A stretch of 64,000 nucleotides of DNA from Corynebacterium sp. 74A (GTDB taxonomy: Bacteria; Actinomycetota; Actinomycetes; Mycobacteriales; Mycobacteriaceae): contig NZ_PQMG01000007.1 in NCBI RefSeq assembly GCF_008930665.1, positions 59,481 through 123,480 on the forward strand, in the 5' to 3' direction. Both the position numbers and the translations under genes were made by a program. The notes under the pieces are model-generated. The model had not been told where the DNA came from, ran no database searches, and was given only the letters and a program-made list of their open reading frames with translations. Positions 28,280 through 36,607 of the stretch are shown here, piece after piece. Position 1 is the stretch's first letter; each line of letters begins with the position of its first letter.

Positions 28280-29647
28280 ATGTCTCGCCCGATTCGCGTC
28301 GCCGTAGTTGGCGCCGGCCCCGCCGGCATTTACGCCTCTGACCTACTCATGAAGTCCGGTCACGAGGTCTCCATCGACCTCTTCGAGCGGATGCCCGCCC
28401 CCTTCGGCCTGATCCGCTATGGCGTGGCCCCGGATCATCCGCGCATTAAGGGCATCGTCCAATCGCTGCACCGCGTGCTGGATAAGCCGCAGCTGCGCCT
28501 GCTCGGCAATATCGAGGTGGGCAGCACCGTCACCGTCGATGAGCTCCGCGATTTCTATGACGCCATCATCTTCTCCACCGGCGCTACCGGCGACCGCGCC
28601 CTCGAGGTGCCCGGCGCGGACCTGCCCGAGGCCTATGGCGCCGGCGAGTTCGTGGGCTTTTATGACGGTAACCCGGACTTCGAGCGCAATTGGAACCTCG
28701 ACGCCGAGCAGGTGGCCGTGATCGGCGTGGGCAACGTGGCCCTCGATATCGCCCGCATCTTGGCAAAGACCGGCGATGAGCTGCACGTAACCGAGATTCC
28801 GGACAATGTCTATGACAACCTCAAGGCCAACCAGGCCCGCGAGGTGCACATCTTTGGCCGTCGCGGCCCCGCCCAGGCCAAGTTCACCCCGCTGGAACTG
28901 AAGGAGCTGGACCACTCCCCCACCATCGAGGTTGTGGTGAACCCGGAGGATATTGACTACGACGAAGCCTCCATCGAGGCCCGCCGCACCTCCAAGTCGC
29001 AGGATCTCGTGTGCTCCACCTTGGAGCAATACGCCATCCGTGATCCCCAAGATGCGCCGCACAAGCTCTACATCCACTTCTTCGAGTCCCCCGTGGAAAT
29101 CCTCGGCGAGGATGGGCACGTGAGCGGCCTGAAGACCGAGCGCATGCAGCTCGACGGCAATGGTGGGGTCACCGGCACCGGCGAGTACACCGTGTGGCCG
29201 GCCCAGGCCGTGTACCACGCCATCGGCTATCGGTCCGATGAGGTGAAGGATGTACCCTTCGACTCCCAGCGCGCGGTGATCCCCAACGATGGCGGCCACG
29301 TACTGGACTCCGAGACCGGCGAGCCCCTGCCGAAGCTGTACACCACCGGCTGGATCAAGCGCGGCCCCGTGGGACTGATCGGCAATACCAAGTCCGATGC
29401 CAAGGAAACCACCGCTATGCTGCTTAAGGACTATGAGGCCGGCACCCTCGAGGCCCCCGCCCACCCGGGCGAGAATGCCATTATTGAGCTGCTCGAGGAA
29501 CGCAAGGTGCCCTATACCACCTGGGCGGGCTGGCATAACCTGGATGCCGCCGAGCGCGCCGCCGGTGAAGCCGAGGGCCGCGAACGCAAGAAGATTGTGG
29601 AGTGGGATGACATGGTGCGCCATGCCCACCCGGAATACGAGATCTAG
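28280..29647 (+). CDS. fprA: ferredoxin/adrenodoxin-type NADP+ reductase (FprA)
   Basis: 455 residues, the same length as mycobacterial FprA. The FAD Rossmann motif VVGAGPAGIYASDLL opens the protein. RYGVAPDHPRIKGI contacts FAD, and VIGVGNVALDIARIL near residue 150 is the NADP-binding motif. TTGWIKRGPVGLIGNTKSDA completes the glutathione-reductase-like fold of adrenodoxin reductase. It passes electrons from NADPH to ferredoxin or similar proteins. I start at ATG 28280 with AAGGA 4 bp upstream; the GTG four codons earlier overlaps that site. Confidence 0.95.
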   Translation: MSRPIRVAVVGAGPAGIYASDLLMKSGHEVSIDLFERMPAPFGLIRYGVAPDHPRIKGIVQSLHRVLDKPQLRLLGNIEVGSTVTVDELRDFYDAIIFSTGATGDRALEVPGADLPEAYGAGEFVGFYDGNPDFERNWNLDAEQVAVIGVGNVALDIARILAKTGDELHVTEIPDNVYDNLKANQAREVHIFGRRGPAQAKFTPLELKELDHSPTIEVVVNPEDIDYDEASIEARRTSKSQDLVCSTLEQYAIRDPQDAPHKLYIHFFESPVEILGEDGHVSGLKTERMQLDGNGGVTGTGEYTVWPAQAVYHAIGYRSDEVKDVPFDSQRAVIPNDGGHVLDSETGEPLPKLYTTGWIKRGPVGLIGNTKSDAKETTAMLLKDYEAGTLEAPAHPGENAIIELLEERKVPYTTWAGWHNLDAAERAAGEAEGRERKKIVEWDDMVRHAHPEYEI

Positions 29648-29850
29648 GCATCAGCCACAGCTCACATCGCGCCCGTTGCCGCCCCTTGCGTAGGTGGTGG
29701 CGGGCGCTGCTGTGTATCTCCACGACGTCACAGGTTGTGAGCTGGGTAATATCCATGGGCCTGCGGCTCGCGACAACTCTACAAGTAGCTGGCTCTCAGC
29801 TAAGGTGGTCTGCGTTGATTTACCCATAGTGTGAGAGAAGGTTTATAGAG

Positions 29851-32220
29851 ATGACGCAGACATTCCACGAGGCAGCCGGCGGGCATATCCGCTCGGTATC
29901 TGGCCGCACCCCCACGGACTCCACCACCATGGAGTTCTGGCAGGGGCTGTCCGCCACGGTAATGGACGCCCTGGCTGAGAACTGGGCGGCCACCACCGAG
30001 CTGTATAAGAAGGGCCGCCGGCAGCACTATCTGTCTGCCGAGTTCCTCATGGGCCGCGCCCTGCTGAATAACCTGCTTAACCTGGGGTTGTTCGATGAGG
30101 CCGCCGCCACCGCCAAGAACTATGGCTTGAACCTCTCTGAGGTGCTGGAAGAGGAGCCGGACGCCGCACTAGGCAATGGCGGCCTGGGGCGTCTTGCCGC
30201 GTGCTTCTTGGATTCCTGCGCCACCCAAGACCTGCCGGTGGTGGGCTATGGCATTCTCTACCGCTATGGCCTGTTCAAGCAGGAGTTCGATAATGGTTTC
30301 CAGACCGAGCACCCGGATTCCTGGATGGAGGAGCGCTACCCCTTCATCATTCGCCGCATCCACGAACAGCGCATCATTAGTTATAACGACATGCAGGTTC
30401 GCGCCGTGCCCTATGACATGCCGATCACCGGCTATGGCACCGACAATGTGGGCACCCTGCGGCTGTGGAAGGCCGAGCCGATGCAGGAGTTCGACTACGA
30501 TGCCTTCAACTCCCAGCGCTTCACCGACGCCATCGTGGGCCGCGAAGCCGTGATGGACATCTCGCGCGTGCTCTACCCCAACGACACCACCTTCGAGGGC
30601 AAGGTGCTGCGCGTGCGCCAACAGTACTTCTTTGTCTCCGCCTCCCTGCAGGAGATTGTGGAGAACCACCTGGCCCAACACGGCGATCTTTCCACCTTCG
30701 CTAAGTACAACTCGGTGCAGCTCAATGACACCCACCCGGTGCTCGGCATCCCGGAGCTCATGCGCCTGCTCATGGACGTGCACGGCATGGGCTGGGAGAA
30801 GGCCTGGGATATCGTGTCCGAGACTTTCGCCTACACCAACCACACGGTGCTGGCCGAAGCCCTGGAGACGTGGGAGTGCTCGATCTTCGATCGTCTCTTC
30901 CCGCGCATCATGGAGATCGTGCGCGAGATCGATCGCCGCTTCCGCATCGACATGGCCGAGCGCGGCCTGTCCCAGGAGACCATCGACTACATGGCGCCGG
31001 TCTCCAATAACTCGGTGCACATGGCGTGGATCGCCTGCTATGCCGCCTACTCCATCAACGGCGTGGCCGCATTGCACACCGAGATCATCAAGCGCGAAAC
31101 CTTGGGCGAGTGGCACGACATCTGGCCGGAGAAGTTCAACAATAAGACCAATGGTGTCACCCCGCGCCGCTGGCTCAACCAGTGCAACCCGCGCTTGGCG
31201 CAGCTGCTCACTGAGGTCACCGGCTCGGATGAGTGGGTGCGACAGCTGGATGTTCTCGCCGACTATCGCGAGAAGGGCACCCCGGAGATCTACCAGCGCC
31301 TGAGTGAGATCAAGCACGCCAACAAGGTGGACTTTGCGGAGTGGATCCGCAACCGCAGCGGCGTGGAGATCGACCCGGACGCCATCTTCGATGTGCAGAT
31401 CAAGCGCCTCCACGAGTACAAGCGCCAGCTGCTCAATATCTTCTATGTGCTGGATCTGTACTTCCGCATCAAGGACAACCCGGAGCTGGAGGTGCCGAAG
31501 CGCGTCTTCATCTTCGGTGCGAAGGCCGCCCCGGGCTATGTGCGCGCCAAGGCCATCATCAAGCTCATCAACGAGGTGGGCCGTATGGTGAACAATGATC
31601 CCGCGGTGAATGACACCATCAAGGTGGTGTTCGTGGAGAACTACAACGTCTCCCCCGCTGAGAAGATCATTCCCGCCGCCGATGTGTCCGAGCAGATCTC
31701 CACCGCCGGTAAGGAGGCCTCGGGTACCTCCAATATGAAGTTCATGATGAACGGCGCGCTCACCTTGGGTACCCTGGATGGCGCCAATGTGGAGATCCTC
31801 GACTCGGTGGGCGATGACAATGCCTATATCTTTGGCGCAAAGGAAGAGGAGCTTCCCGAGCTGCGCAAGAGCTATGACCCGCGGCATGAGTATGAAACTG
31901 TGCCCGGGCTGAAGCGGGTGCTCGATGCGCTTGTCGACGGTACTCTGGACGATTCCGGCTCCGGCTGGTTCCACGATCTCCACTGGTCGCTGTTGAACTC
32001 CAACAACTGGGAGCCGGCGGACGTCTATTACCTGCTGGGCGATTTCGCCGACTACCGCGCCACCCGCGACCGCATAGCCGCAGACTATGCCGATCAGCAG
32101 GCGTGGTCCGAGAAGGCATGGATCAACATCACCTCCTCCGGCCGTTTCTCCTCTGACCGCACCATCCGCGACTACGCAGAAGAGGTATGGAAGATCGAGC
32201 CGCAGCCGCTCGAGTCCTAA
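29851..32220 (+). CDS. glgP: glycogen/maltodextrin phosphorylase
   Basis: 789 residues of glycosyltransferase family 35. It releases glucose-1-phosphate from alpha-1,4-glucans. Clear landmarks: LSAEFLMGRALLNNL, ALGNGGLGRLAACFLDS, QLNDTHPVLGIPELMR, the phosphate site KRLHEYKRQLLN and the pyridoxal-phosphate motif EASGTSNMKFMMNG with its lysine. Corynebacteria carry two such enzymes, and I cannot tell whether this one prefers glycogen or maltodextrin. It has AGAAGG before the ATG and a terminator after its stop, so it is a single-gene unit. Confidence 0.96.
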   Translation: MTQTFHEAAGGHIRSVSGRTPTDSTTMEFWQGLSATVMDALAENWAATTELYKKGRRQHYLSAEFLMGRALLNNLLNLGLFDEAAATAKNYGLNLSEVLEEEPDAALGNGGLGRLAACFLDSCATQDLPVVGYGILYRYGLFKQEFDNGFQTEHPDSWMEERYPFIIRRIHEQRIISYNDMQVRAVPYDMPITGYGTDNVGTLRLWKAEPMQEFDYDAFNSQRFTDAIVGREAVMDISRVLYPNDTTFEGKVLRVRQQYFFVSASLQEIVENHLAQHGDLSTFAKYNSVQLNDTHPVLGIPELMRLLMDVHGMGWEKAWDIVSETFAYTNHTVLAEALETWECSIFDRLFPRIMEIVREIDRRFRIDMAERGLSQETIDYMAPVSNNSVHMAWIACYAAYSINGVAALHTEIIKRETLGEWHDIWPEKFNNKTNGVTPRRWLNQCNPRLAQLLTEVTGSDEWVRQLDVLADYREKGTPEIYQRLSEIKHANKVDFAEWIRNRSGVEIDPDAIFDVQIKRLHEYKRQLLNIFYVLDLYFRIKDNPELEVPKRVFIFGAKAAPGYVRAKAIIKLINEVGRMVNNDPAVNDTIKVVFVENYNVSPAEKIIPAADVSEQISTAGKEASGTSNMKFMMNGALTLGTLDGANVEILDSVGDDNAYIFGAKEEELPELRKSYDPRHEYETVPGLKRVLDALVDGTLDDSGSGWFHDLHWSLLNSNNWEPADVYYLLGDFADYRATRDRIAADYADQQAWSEKAWINITSSGRFSSDRTIRDYAEEVWKIEPQPLES

Positions 32221-32238
32221 TACGCGCACCGCATCGTT

Positions 32239-32272
32239 CCCCCGTTCCTCCGTCCGGAGGGACGGGGGTTTG
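32239..32272 (+). terminator. rho-independent terminator of the phosphorylase gene
   Basis: Stem CCCCCGTTCCTCCG / CGGAGGGACGGGGG (one G-T pair) around a 2-bp centre, followed by TTTGTGTG, 19 bp after the stop codon. Confidence 0.8.
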
Positions 32273-32311
32273 TGTGTACGTGAGCAAACACACCGGCAGC
32301 TAGATATTCAG

Positions 32312-32339
32312 TGCATTGAACTTAGGCTATCAATATGCA
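32312..32339. promoter_or_regulatory. candidate metal-regulator operator before the Mn/Zn importer
   Basis: ATTGA at 32315-32319 and TCAAT at 32330-32334 form an inverted repeat with a 10-bp centre, flanked by TGC and TGCA. It contains TTAGGCTA, similar to half of a DtxR box (about 11 of 19 positions). Placement ~100 bp before a metal-importer operon suggests an MntR/DtxR-type site, but this is inference. Confidence 0.4.
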
Positions 32340-32432
32340 AAACTTTAAAGGTCGATGATAGATCCGCCTTGTTGTCACTCAGGGCGGCATCGGCGCGAAT
32401 TTGACTGATTTCTTCCACTCGATGGGACAACA

Positions 32433-33521
32433 ATGAACATCTACTCTAGGCGCGTACTCGCAGCTGTGGCCTCCACAGCCGTGCTTGGCAGCGGCCTGGC
32501 CGCCTGCAGTTCCGACTCCGCATCTTCAGATGACGACATCAAGGTGGTGGCCTCCACCACCCAAATTTGTGACTATGTGAAACAGCTCGATCTTGCACAG
32601 GTGGATCTCACCTGCCTGCTGGCACCGAATGCCACCGCGCATCAGTTGGAGATGACCCACGAGCAGCTCGTCAAGACCTCCGAGGCTGATCTTGTCATGG
32701 TCAACGGTGTTGATCTCGAGCACTTCCTCGATTCGGCCATCGATTCCAGTGAGTTCTCTGGCACCATGCTGGTCACCACCGGCGTGCTCACGGCCAGCGA
32801 TGTGGATGAAGCACCCACCGATAAGAAGTCGGAGCTGGAGAAGTCTAAGAGCGGCCGCTATGACATCGACCGCGGCATCGCTCAAGTGGACGTCGCCCCG
32901 TGGCCCTTCGCCCCGGAGCCCGGCGAGGTGGCAGAGTTCACCTACGATCCACACGTGTGGACCTCTCCGAAGAACGCCAAGGTTCAGGTGGAAAACATCG
33001 GCTACGCTCTGGAAAAGGAAGCCGATGAGCGCGGCAACACTGAGCTGAAGGACGAAATCCACCAGAAGGTGGAGGACTACAACGCCAAGCTCGAGCTGCT
33101 GGATCAGTGGACCCGCGAGTCCATCAGCAGCGTGAATAACCCAGTGCTGTTCACCAGCCACGATGCCTTCGGCTACTTCTCTAAGGAGTACGGCGTGGAC
33201 TTCATTGGCGCCGCACTGAGCGACTTCTCCGATCAGCAGGACGCCACCGCCAGCCACATCAACGAAGCCGCAGAGACGGTGAAGGAGTCTGGCGCTACCG
33301 TGCTGTTCGCGGAGAACTCCAATAACTCCAAGTCCATCGAGGCCGTCGCCAAGGCCGCCGGAGTGAAGGCCGTGGTGGGCGATGACGCCCTCTATGGCGA
33401 TTCGCTCGGCCCGGCCGGCACTGATGGCGAGACCTACATTGGCTCCATCAAGCACAACGTGAACACCTTGGTGACTGCATGGGATGGCCAGGTCGCCGAT
33501 CTGCCGGAGCAGCTGCAATGA
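32433..33521 (+). CDS. mntA: metal-binding lipoprotein of a Mn/Zn ABC importer (cluster 9 / TroA family)
   Basis: 362 residues. The signal peptide ends in lipobox LAAC, so it is anchored outside the membrane. Likely metal ligands are His in NATAHQLEM, His in YDPHVWTSPKN, His in FTSHDAFGYF and Asp in VVGDDALYGDS. An acidic/lysine-rich insert around residues 125-165 is less His-rich than in zinc carriers. The four-gene order lipoprotein, ATPase, permease, permease matches the C. diphtheriae mntABCD manganese importer. Zinc remains possible. Overlaps the ATPase gene by 4 bp. Confidence 0.85.
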   Translation: MNIYSRRVLAAVASTAVLGSGLAACSSDSASSDDDIKVVASTTQICDYVKQLDLAQVDLTCLLAPNATAHQLEMTHEQLVKTSEADLVMVNGVDLEHFLDSAIDSSEFSGTMLVTTGVLTASDVDEAPTDKKSELEKSKSGRYDIDRGIAQVDVAPWPFAPEPGEVAEFTYDPHVWTSPKNAKVQVENIGYALEKEADERGNTELKDEIHQKVEDYNAKLELLDQWTRESISSVNNPVLFTSHDAFGYFSKEYGVDFIGAALSDFSDQQDATASHINEAAETVKESGATVLFAENSNNSKSIEAVAKAAGVKAVVGDDALYGDSLGPAGTDGETYIGSIKHNVNTLVTAWDGQVADLPEQLQ

Positions 33522-34174
33522 TAGTGTCGCTCCGCGACGCCTCCTTCAGCTATGGCGGCCCCACCGTTGTCGATTCTGTCACCGCCCATGTCAACACCGG
33601 CGAGGGCTTGGCCCTCATCGGCCCCAATGGCTGCGGTAAAACCACGGTACTGCGCGGCATCATCGGCACTGCCCGACTGTGCTCCGGCGAGCTGGAGGTC
33701 CAGGCCCCCCGCATCTCCTATGTGCCGCAGACGGCTGATATTGACCGCACCTTCCCCGTCACTGCTTTCGACGTAGTGGCCATGGGAGTGCTCGCCCAGC
33801 TGCGTTTTTTCCAGCCGCTGGGCAAGCATAAGCGCCGGGTGCACGCTGCCCTAGAGAAGGTGGGCCTCGGCGACCGCGCCGGCTCCCACTTCGGCAGCCT
33901 CTCGGGAGGCCAGCAACAGCGCGTGCTTCTCGCACGCGCCATCGTGACCCAACCCGATCTGGTGCTACTCGATGAGCCCTTCAATGGCCTTGATACGGCT
34001 AATCGCGAGATCCTATTGACGCTACTCAACGAGCTCAAGAGCACGGGCACGGCCCTGATCGCCTCCACCCACGACTATGAACTGGCGGAGGGGGCGTGCG
34101 ATAACGTTCTGGCGCTGTTGAATCCCCCGCAGTTCGGACCGGTGAATGAGGTGGTTGCGGCCTATGTGGACTGA
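33518..34174 (+). CDS. mntB: ATPase of the Mn/Zn ABC importer
   Basis: 218 residues. Walker A GPNGCGKTTVL, Q-loop in SYVPQTADIDRTFPVTAFDVV, signature LSGGQQQRVLLARA, Walker B DLVLLDEPFNGLD and switch His in ASTHDYE. The YVPQ..D...FP stretch is typical of metal-importer ATPases. I start at ATG 33518, which overlaps the lipoprotein stop (ATGA), not at the earlier in-frame codon. The stop overlaps the first permease gene. Confidence 0.95.
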   Translation: MIVSLRDASFSYGGPTVVDSVTAHVNTGEGLALIGPNGCGKTTVLRGIIGTARLCSGELEVQAPRISYVPQTADIDRTFPVTAFDVVAMGVLAQLRFFQPLGKHKRRVHAALEKVGLGDRAGSHFGSLSGGQQQRVLLARAIVTQPDLVLLDEPFNGLDTANREILLTLLNELKSTGTALIASTHDYELAEGACDNVLALLNPPQFGPVNEVVAAYVD

Positions 34175-35009
34175 GCTAGCTCACCAAGTGGGCATGGCCC
34201 CTTTCATGTTTCGGCCCCTCATTTTGTTGCTCGCCCTCGGCGTAGTGAGTGGCGTGCTGGGCGTTATTGTGAACCTGCGCAGCCTCGAGTTCAATGCCGA
34301 GGCCAGCGTGCACGCCATCTTCCCCGGAGTGGTGGCCGGAGCGGTGTTCGGCGGAATCGATATGATCATGCCCACCGCCTCGGCCGTGGCGGTGGTGGTG
34401 GCCATTGTGCTCACCCTTGTCTCCCGCGCCCGCGTCGGCGAATCTGGGGTGGCCATTGTGCTCACTGGGTTCTTTTCGCTCGGCGTGATCATCTCCCTCT
34501 ACAAGGGAGATCGCTCTGGGCAGCTAGAGGCGTTGATGTTTGGTCGCCTCCTCGAGATCACCGATGACCGCCTCACCACGGCGCTCGCGGTATTCTCCCT
34601 GGCACTCGCGTTGCTGATTGCCACCTGGTCCACCCAGGTGTTTACCGCCTTTGACCGCGATGGCGCCCAGGCCGCTGGGGTGAATCTGTGGATCGTGGAC
34701 CTCACGATCAACGTCGCCATCGCCGCTGTGGTGGTGGCTTCCGCCGCCGCCATCGGCGTGCTGCTGGTGATCGGCTTCATCATCGTTCCCGGTGCCGCAG
34801 CGCGGCTGGTGGTGCGCCGCGTCCAGCACATGATTCCCCTCGCTATCGGCATCTCGGTGGTCTCCGGCATCATTGGATTGAGCCTGGTTCCGCTAGGACC
34901 GATCTCGCCTCAGGCAGTCGTGGCACTGTCTGTGGTGGCTATGTACTTTGTGTTTCTGCTCATTCGTTTGCTGCAGGATCGTCGCAGCCGCACCGTGACA
35001 AGGAGGTGA
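34164..35009 (+). CDS. mntC: permease of the Mn/Zn ABC importer (first)
   Basis: 281 residues with eight or nine transmembrane helices of the ABC-3 family. Family landmarks are NLRSLEFNAEASVHAIFPGVVAGAVFG, near residues 35-60, and LLVIGFIIVPGAAARLV. I choose ATG 34164 because GAGGTGG lies 9 bp upstream; the ATG at 34146 is an alternative. It overlaps the ATPase gene by 11 bp. Confidence 0.93.
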   Translation: MWTELAHQVGMAPFMFRPLILLLALGVVSGVLGVIVNLRSLEFNAEASVHAIFPGVVAGAVFGGIDMIMPTASAVAVVVAIVLTLVSRARVGESGVAIVLTGFFSLGVIISLYKGDRSGQLEALMFGRLLEITDDRLTTALAVFSLALALLIATWSTQVFTAFDRDGAQAAGVNLWIVDLTINVAIAAVVVASAAAIGVLLVIGFIIVPGAAARLVVRRVQHMIPLAIGISVVSGIIGLSLVPLGPISPQAVVALSVVAMYFVFLLIRLLQDRRSRTVTRR

Positions 35010-35016
35010 GCCACTC

Positions 35017-35835
35017 ATGCTCGACATTCTCACGCTTCCCATTCTGGAGCTCATTTTCGTAGGTGCGCTCGCTGGTCTGGTCGGCAGCCTTGCCCTATTG
35101 AATAAGCAAATCTTTTTTGCAGAGGCCATCACCCACGCCACCTTTCCTGGCGCGGTCGTGGGCGTGATTATCGGTGCCGCCCTAGGCTTGAACCAATCTC
35201 AGCTGTCACTCGCGCTCTTTATCGGCGCGCTGGTGATGTGCTGGCCCATTGGTGCCCTGTTTTCGCTCTCCCGGGTGGGCACCTCCCAATCTGCGGCGGG
35301 CATCGTGCTCACCACCGGCTTCGCCTTGGGTTATTTCCTCAATAAGCTCTTCGCGCCGCTACCGATCAAGGTGGAGAGCTTCCTCGTGGGCAGCGTGCTC
35401 ACCGTGACCCGCACCGATGTGACTCTCGCGCTGATCCTGCTCGCCAGCGTTCTCCTCGTGCTCGCTGGAGGATGGCGGCGGCTGGTGTTCTTTGCTTTCG
35501 ACCCAGCCGGTTTTGGAGTGGCGCATCGACGCAGCCTCACCCAAGCGCTGATCAGCGCTCTCATCGTGCTCACCTTGGTGGCGCTGATTCCGGCAGTGGG
35601 CACCATTTTGTCCATCGCCTTGCTGGCCGCACCCGCTGCCACGGTAGCCATATTCGCCACCCGGCCCAGTACCTTGCTGCTCTTTGCGCCAGTGATGGGC
35701 ATAGTCATGGGCTTGAGTGGTCTGGCGGTAGCTGTGATGTTCCAGCTCTCCGCCGGCGGCTGTATCGGATTGACGGCCGCGCTGGTATACGCCGTAGCGA
35801 AGCTGTTGTCCCTCGCCGGCCTAGGCCGCCGCTAA
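35017..35835 (+). CDS. mntD: permease of the Mn/Zn ABC importer (second)
   Basis: 272 residues, ABC-3 family. NKQIFFAEAITHATFPGAVVG matches the family signature, and the C-terminal half has the usual LIPAVGTILSIALLAAPAATV. Two different permease genes in one operon indicate a heterodimeric channel, as in Mn importers of the Mnt/Sit type. It lies 7 bp after the first permease gene and is followed by a terminator. Confidence 0.93.
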   Translation: MLDILTLPILELIFVGALAGLVGSLALLNKQIFFAEAITHATFPGAVVGVIIGAALGLNQSQLSLALFIGALVMCWPIGALFSLSRVGTSQSAAGIVLTTGFALGYFLNKLFAPLPIKVESFLVGSVLTVTRTDVTLALILLASVLLVLAGGWRRLVFFAFDPAGFGVAHRRSLTQALISALIVLTLVALIPAVGTILSIALLAAPAATVAIFATRPSTLLLFAPVMGIVMGLSGLAVAVMFQLSAGGCIGLTAALVYAVAKLLSLAGLGRR

Positions 35836-35867
35836 GACGCGCCAGAGACTACTCGGCACGCACGAAG

Positions 35868-35901
35868 CCCCGCCATCCCCCACTGGAGGATGCGGGGTTT
35901 T
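35868..35901 (+). terminator. rho-independent terminator of the metal-importer operon
   Basis: CCCCGCcATCC and GGATGCGGGG form a stem with one bulged C, followed by TTTTCTTA, about 35 bp after the last permease gene. Confidence 0.8.
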
Positions 35902-35979
35902 CTTATGCGCAACGCAGCGCGCCCCGCACCGCAGTGTTAAGGGTGCAGGGCGCAATCGGGACAGGAGTGACGCGGCCGT

Positions 35980-36480
35980 TTATTCGGCTTCCACCGGCGG
36001 TTCCGCGGACCAGGGGAACACGATCCACTCGGCTGTGCGTTTCCACACGTAGGTGGGATCTACTTCGCTGGTCGGCTTGGCGTAGAGCACCGCGGAGCGC
36101 ACATCGGCGCCGTGGGTGGCCAAAAGCTTGAGCACCAAGGAAAGAGTACGGCCGGAATCGGCGACATCGTCGACGACGAGCAGCTTCTTATCGCTAATCG
36201 CCTCGATATCCAGCAGCGGCTCAAGCAGCACCGGATCCGGCAAGGTCTCGTGCACATCGGTATAGAATTCCACGTTGATGGCGTCAGACAGCTTGACGCC
36301 CATGGAATAGGACAGCGCTCCAGCCGGCACGAGGCCGCCGCGGGCGACGGCCACAATGATGTCTGGTGTGAAACCGTCATTGACAACCGTCTGGGCGAGC
36401 TCGCGGGAAGCGCGGCCGAAACCGTCCCAGGTGAGGATTTCTTTCTCGGGTAGATCCGCTGAATCTGCGTGATAAGCCAT
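35980..36480 (-). CDS. gpt: xanthine/guanine-type phosphoribosyltransferase
   Basis: 166 residues. The PRPP-binding motif LLVVDDVADSGRT is near residue 100. IIVAVARGGLVPAGALSYSMG forms the pyrophosphate loop, and WIVFPWS near the end contacts the base. It salvages a purine base to its nucleotide. The exact base (xanthine, guanine or hypoxanthine) is by family and not certain. TAGAGT lies 6 bp before the ATG on this strand. Divergent from purT, another purine gene. Confidence 0.9.
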   Translation of the reverse strand: MAYHADSADLPEKEILTWDGFGRASRELAQTVVNDGFTPDIIVAVARGGLVPAGALSYSMGVKLSDAINVEFYTDVHETLPDPVLLEPLLDIEAISDKKLLVVDDVADSGRTLSLVLKLLATHGADVRSAVLYAKPTSEVDPTYVWKRTAEWIVFPWSAEPPVEAE

Positions 36481-36607
36481 GTTTAAACTCTACCGCGCCG
36501 ACCAATTTCTGCCTACGTTATGTGTCGGTGCCTTCTTCCTATTGCTTCACCGCCCACTAGAATAGAGCTCATTAATTCCTACGACCCGTGTGGAAAAGAG
36601 GCACTGC

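Noticed and set aside
28343..29629. 428-codon minus-strand frame opposite fprA
   Set aside because: Shadow frame with no motifs; fprA is certain.
30169..32229. 686-codon minus-strand frame opposite the glycogen phosphorylase gene
   Set aside because: Frame shadow of a strongly biased GC-rich gene; the protein is low-complexity and the plus-strand gene has every family motif.
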